From the NCBI GenBank assembly GCA_902462665.1, contig CABQCM010000039.1, positions 1-8,468 of the forward strand: 8,468 nt of DNA. Direction: 5' to 3'. Under the pieces are notes generated by a model. That model was given only the letters and a program-made list of their open reading frames with translations. It did not search any database and was not told the DNA's origin. This stretch comes from an uncultured Oscillospiraceae bacterium (lineage in GTDB: Bacteria; Bacillota; Clostridia; Oscillospirales; Acutalibacteraceae). Position numbers and translations under genes: made by a program. This document shows positions 5,890-8,468 of the stretch, piece by piece; the first letter of the stretch is position 1; each line of letters starts with the position of its first letter.

Positions 5890-6714
5890 CTAAACCGAAT
5901 AATCTTCCCACCGGAAGCCATCCATGCAAAACGGAATAAGTATAAACTCAGCCGTGCCGAGTTTGATTTTGTCCTGCGCGTTCATTTGTGTCGGGGTCAT
6001 TACTATATTTCCGTTCAGATAGGTGAGACCGCTACTCTCTCCCTGTTGTATATAAAACACTTGATTCTGTGGTTCAAAAGTAATCACGCAGTGCTTGTTA
6101 CGGGATACACTCGGCTCTTGAGCCAACGGGATATCCATGTTCATGGCGCGTCCAACCGAGTTGTTCCCGGTTTTAAGATTGAAGCTTTGCCCGAAATATT
6201 CGCCTTTCACGCAAACAAGCCATCCCACTACCGGTTCCGCACCGGCAGGCGCGTTCCACATGGCAACTGTTTTGACATCTTCTGTATCCTTATGGGAAAC
6301 GACCGCGTTCACTGCCGCTTGCAAAGAAGAAGGCGCAGAGGCTGCCGGAACTTGCTGCGGAGCGGTTTCAGTAACAGGCGCGGGATGCTGTGGCGTTTGG
6401 ACCGGGGCAGAAACGGGTTCGTGTTGAAAAATTGACGCGGTTTTATCAAGGTTACCCGATGTCGGGGTAATGTTTTGATTCCCAAATACCGACTCAGTGG
6501 GCGTGTAGTTTTCCGAAGAACGGGAAGGTGTTTGTGATGGCACCGCAGAGGGCTGATCAAATTGTGACCCGGAAGCCGTGGTCACTTTCGACGGTTCTAT
6601 TCCGAAGGTCGCTTTCGATGCGGATGCCAAGTCCGGATTACAAGCCGGACATTCAGTATACCTGTCTGCGTTATAAAAGTGACCGTAAGGACATTGCACT
6701 TTGTTTTTAGCCAT
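5890..6714 (-). CDS. Zinc-ribbon and FHA-domain protein (phosphothreonine reader)
   Basis: A 274-residue cytoplasmic protein from the preferred start. Residues 8-25 form a C-x3-H...C-x2-C ribbon (CPYGHFYN, CPAC). Residues 28-140 are a Pro/Thr/Ser/Gln-rich, probably disordered linker with several TP and SP pairs. A conserved DVKTVAMW stretch (Thr149) precedes the FHA domain at about 162-266, whose phosphothreonine-binding residues are present: G188-R189, S204-R205-x2-H208 and N234-G235. FHA domains bind phosphothreonine peptides, so the likely partners are the kinases downstream and their targets. ATG 6714 is chosen because GGAGG lies eight bases upstream; the longer frame from 6732 would put that GGAGG inside the gene and has no clear site. 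The gene overlaps the stop of the upstream phosphatase by 8 nt (ATGGCTAA), indicating coupled translation. FHA call is firm; the binding partner is inferred. Confidence 0.92.
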   Translation of the reverse strand: MAKNKVQCPYGHFYNADRYTECPACNPDLASASKATFGIEPSKVTTASGSQFDQPSAVPSQTPSRSSENYTPTESVFGNQNITPTSGNLDKTASIFQHEPVSAPVQTPQHPAPVTETAPQQVPAASAPSSLQAAVNAVVSHKDTEDVKTVAMWNAPAGAEPVVGWLVCVKGEYFGQSFNLKTGNNSVGRAMNMDIPLAQEPSVSRNKHCVITFEPQNQVFYIQQGESSGLTYLNGNIVMTPTQMNAQDKIKLGTAEFILIPFCMDGFRWEDYSV

Positions 6715-7465
6715 CTTCTTTGCCTCCATCATTAACCTGAATGATTATGCAGGTGGTATTATCCTGCGAACCTTTCGTCTGTTTCGTTGCTTTTTCAAGC
6801 AGCAGGGTCAGTCCTTCTGCCAACGGATTGGCCGATAACACGGACATGATTTCGCTGTCGGACAAAGCCTTTGTCAAACCGTCTGTGGTAAGAAGGATTT
6901 TATCGCCCGGTAAAAGCGCAAATCCGGTTTCATTGATGTCATATATTTTGACGCCGCTCATGCCAATGAAACTGATTAAAGCATCGGCGCGGTGGTTTCT
7001 GTGTGAATTTTGAGCGATTTGCAATTCTTCGCCGGATAGTTGTTCTAAGCTAAGAGCAAAATTATGATCACGGGTCACCTGAACGATTTCATTCCCTCGA
7101 ATGATATATAAACGGCTGTCTCCGACCGATAGCCAATAAAGACTGTTTTTTTCAATCGCTGCCGCCACTATCGTCGTGCCGGAACCGCTTAACCCGGATT
7201 GTTTTTGCAGGGTGACAACGCTCTCATCCAAAATGTCGATGGCGCGAAAGAAAAAGGCCGGAAGCTGTTCTGTCGGATTTTTCCCAATAAATAATTCTTT
7301 CAGCTTGCTCACCACTGCTTGGCTGGCGGCAGCTCCACCCTGCGTCCCACCCATACCGTCACAAACAACAGCAAACGCAACATCATCTGTAGCGGTGGAA
7401 TCAAAGGAATCCTGTTGATCCTCACGTGTACCAATGATTGATTTTTCTTCAATGCTTATTTTCAT
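6707..7465 (-). CDS. PP2C-family Ser/Thr protein phosphatase (second of pair)
   Basis: A 252-residue soluble, metal-dependent phosphatase predicted to remove phosphate from targets of the neighbouring kinases. Seen: R14-E-D-Q-Q-D19, CDGMGG 35-40 (metal Asp36), GSGTT 94-98, GDSRLY 115-120, RDHN 132-135, TTDGLT 193-198 (metal Asp195) and QDNTT 234-238 (metal Asp235). The set of conserved acidic residues is complete, and the length fits bacterial stand-alone PP2C enzymes such as PrpC/Stp (about 250 residues). No membrane segment is seen. GAGG nine bases before ATG 7465 supports the start. It overlaps the previous phosphatase by ATGA (7462-7465) and the FHA gene by 8 nt. PrpC-type phosphatases commonly pair with PASTA kinases; which of the two kinases here it serves cannot be told. 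Confidence 0.95.
   Translation of the reverse strand: MKISIEEKSIIGTREDQQDSFDSTATDDVAFAVVCDGMGGTQGGAAASQAVVSKLKELFIGKNPTEQLPAFFFRAIDILDESVVTLQKQSGLSGSGTTIVAAAIEKNSLYWLSVGDSRLYIIRGNEIVQVTRDHNFALSLEQLSGEELQIAQNSHRNHRADALISFIGMSGVKIYDINETGFALLPGDKILLTTDGLTKALSDSEIMSVLSANPLAEGLTLLLEKATKQTKGSQDNTTCIIIQVNDGGKEDG
6723..6727 (-). promoter_or_regulatory. Ribosome binding site that sets the FHA gene start
   Basis: GGAGG on the minus strand, inside the end of the upstream phosphatase gene, stands eight bases before ATG 6714-6712. It favours that start over the tandem ATGs at 6732 and 6729. Confidence 0.75.
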
Positions 7466-8199
7466 AGACTTTTACCTCTGCAGATGATGGCAATTGCCGT
7501 ATAATTATCCATGTCTTTGCCTTTGCCATTACGTTCGACTTCTTCTGTCATCAACCGCAACCATTCTTCAGCCGTCGTACTCTTTTTCAGAAAAGCGCAC
7601 ATTTTCTTCTCATCACACAACTCCCAAAACCCATCACAACAAAGGAGGAATGCCTGACAGTCAGCCAAAGGCAGTTCTTCAGCCAATTCATATTTGGGAC
7701 TGTCCCAATCAATCCCCATTACACGAAGCAGACGGTTACGATCGGAATGATTACGGATTTGCTTTTTCTTTATCTCGCCGGAAATCACCAGCATTTGGGG
7801 TACGCTGTGATCAAGGGTTTGGTGTTTTACTTTGTTATTCCAAAACACATAAGCGCGGGTATCGCCGACATGACCGATCCGGGCAACACCGTCCGAAACG
7901 GTCAAAGCCACACAAGTGGTTTTCATCTCAAATGTTGCGTTTTGCGCTTTCTGCTCCTGCATGATGTTATACTGTGCTTCTAAAAAGGTTTCAGGAATAA
8001 AAGCATCAGGAGGAATATTTGCCGCTTCAAAGTTTTTCTTGAAAGTGTCTGTGGCGATTAAGGAGGCGACCTCTCCTTTGCCGTGACCGCCCAATCCGTC
8101 GGCAACAACAAAGCAATAGTTATCTCCGTTTTGCAAGGCAACAGCGGAATCTTCGTTATATTTCCGGCTTCCGGGCATTGTGATCTGTGCATAATCCAT
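7462..8199 (-). CDS. PP2C-family Ser/Thr protein phosphatase (first of pair)
   Basis: A 245-residue soluble phosphatase of the same family as the next gene but clearly divergent from it. Seen: R12-x2-NED 15-17, ADGLGGHGKGE 33-43 (metal Asp34), GHVGDTRAY 109-117, DHSVPQ 130-135, CCDGFWE 187-193 (metal Asp189) and DNYTA 231-235 (metal Asp231). The DGLGGHGKGE form is the one I associate with PP2C enzymes in secretion-related FHA/kinase clusters (for example PppA/Stp1-like), whereas the second phosphatase has the PrpC-like CDGMGG form; this is a motif-level impression. It starts 26 bp after the FHA gene at the right edge, with AAAGGA ten bases upstream, and its stop overlaps the next start as ATGA, so the pair should be made together. 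All metal-binding Asp are present, so it should be active. Confidence 0.95.
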   Translation of the reverse strand: MDYAQITMPGSRKYNEDSAVALQNGDNYCFVVADGLGGHGKGEVASLIATDTFKKNFEAANIPPDAFIPETFLEAQYNIMQEQKAQNATFEMKTTCVALTVSDGVARIGHVGDTRAYVFWNNKVKHQTLDHSVPQMLVISGEIKKKQIRNHSDRNRLLRVMGIDWDSPKYELAEELPLADCQAFLLCCDGFWELCDEKKMCAFLKKSTTAEEWLRLMTEEVERNGKGKDMDNYTAIAIICRGKSL

Positions 8200-8225
8200 T
8201 GGTTCAGCGTCCTTTCCGAGTTCCG

Positions 8226-8468
8226 TTATGCTTGAAACTCAAATTCTTCATTTCCGAGACGAATGATATTACCGGGGAGAAGCTCGGTTTCTTTTTGTGC
8301 CTGTAGCTGCTGACCATTTACAAAAGTTTTGTTGGTGGAGAATAAATCCACCGCAAAAAAATGTCCGTCCCGCCCTCGTATTTCCGCATGGTTTCGGCTG
8401 ATTACCGGGTTGTCTGGAATCAAGATGTCACTATCTTCGCTTTTCCCGATATGAAACACCGGCTTATT
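8226..8468 (-). CDS. FHA-domain protein, C-terminal end only (cut by right edge)
   Basis: The last 80 residues of a protein whose frame is open to the window edge (Asn-Lys-Pro, then VFHIGKSEDSDI). FHA signature residues are present: I-G-K, S-R-N-H-A-E-I, and N-K-T-F-V-N-G, ending GNEEFEFQA at the stop 8228-8226. The domain sits at the very C-terminus, with nothing after its final strand. A GTG at 8459 could be read as a start, but it lies at the first strand of the domain and the frame stays open upstream, so the gene almost surely begins outside the window; what precedes the FHA domain is unknown. FHA domains of this IGK...SRNHA type bind phosphothreonine. It is the first visible gene of the cluster, 26 bp before the first phosphatase. 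Confidence 0.88.
   Translation of the reverse strand, partial: NKPVFHIGKSEDSDILIPDNPVISRNHAEIRGRDGHFFAVDLFSTNKTFVNGQQLQAQKETELLPGNIIRLGNEEFEFQA

Noticed and set aside
8226..8459. GTG at 8459 as the true start of the right-edge FHA gene
   Set aside because: The frame stays open upstream to the window edge and the GTG falls at the first strand of the FHA domain.

Overview
The window is one densely packed, single-strand (minus) gene cluster from what looks like a Gram-positive anaerobe of the Clostridia (Oscillospiraceae-like). This is inferred from GGAGG-type ribosome binding sites, ATG starts, mid GC content, PASTA-type receptor kinases, InlB-type B-repeats and the 'CPxGHFYN...CPxC' FHA proteins I associate with that group. 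No tRNA, rRNA, CRISPR array, insertion sequence, promoter or terminator was recognised. The promoter probably lies beyond the right edge, because transcription runs right to left and both edges cut genes.

In transcription order the cluster holds: the C-terminal end of an FHA protein (8226-8468, cut by the window); two tandem PP2C-type protein phosphatases (7462-8199 and 6707-7465, 4-nt ATGA overlap); a zinc-ribbon + FHA protein (5890-6714, 8-nt overlap with the phosphatase before it); a 163-bp gap holding the decayed, internally deleted remains of another kinase gene (about 5741-5879); a transmembrane Ser/Thr kinase whose outside part resembles an ABC-transporter solute-binding protein (3858-5726); a second transmembrane Ser/Thr kinase carrying four PASTA domains, three B-repeats and a Trp/Tyr-rich C-terminal domain (602-3838); a small double zinc-ribbon protein (174-575); and the first 51 codons of a second zinc-ribbon/FHA protein (1-153), which shares a K-T-V-A-x-W motif with the first.

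Together the genes form a nearly complete phosphorylation circuit: two writers with different extracellular sensors, two erasers, and three FHA-type phosphothreonine readers. Both kinases, the small protein and the two FHA proteins whose N-termini are visible share a short Cys-rich N-terminal or internal ribbon. The most notable points are the kinase/solute-binding-protein fusion, the kinase/PASTA/B-repeat/W-rich fusion, the fossil third kinase, and a zinc ligand lost exactly on the arm of a perfect 14-bp inverted repeat in the small ribbon gene. What the circuit controls is not visible here.
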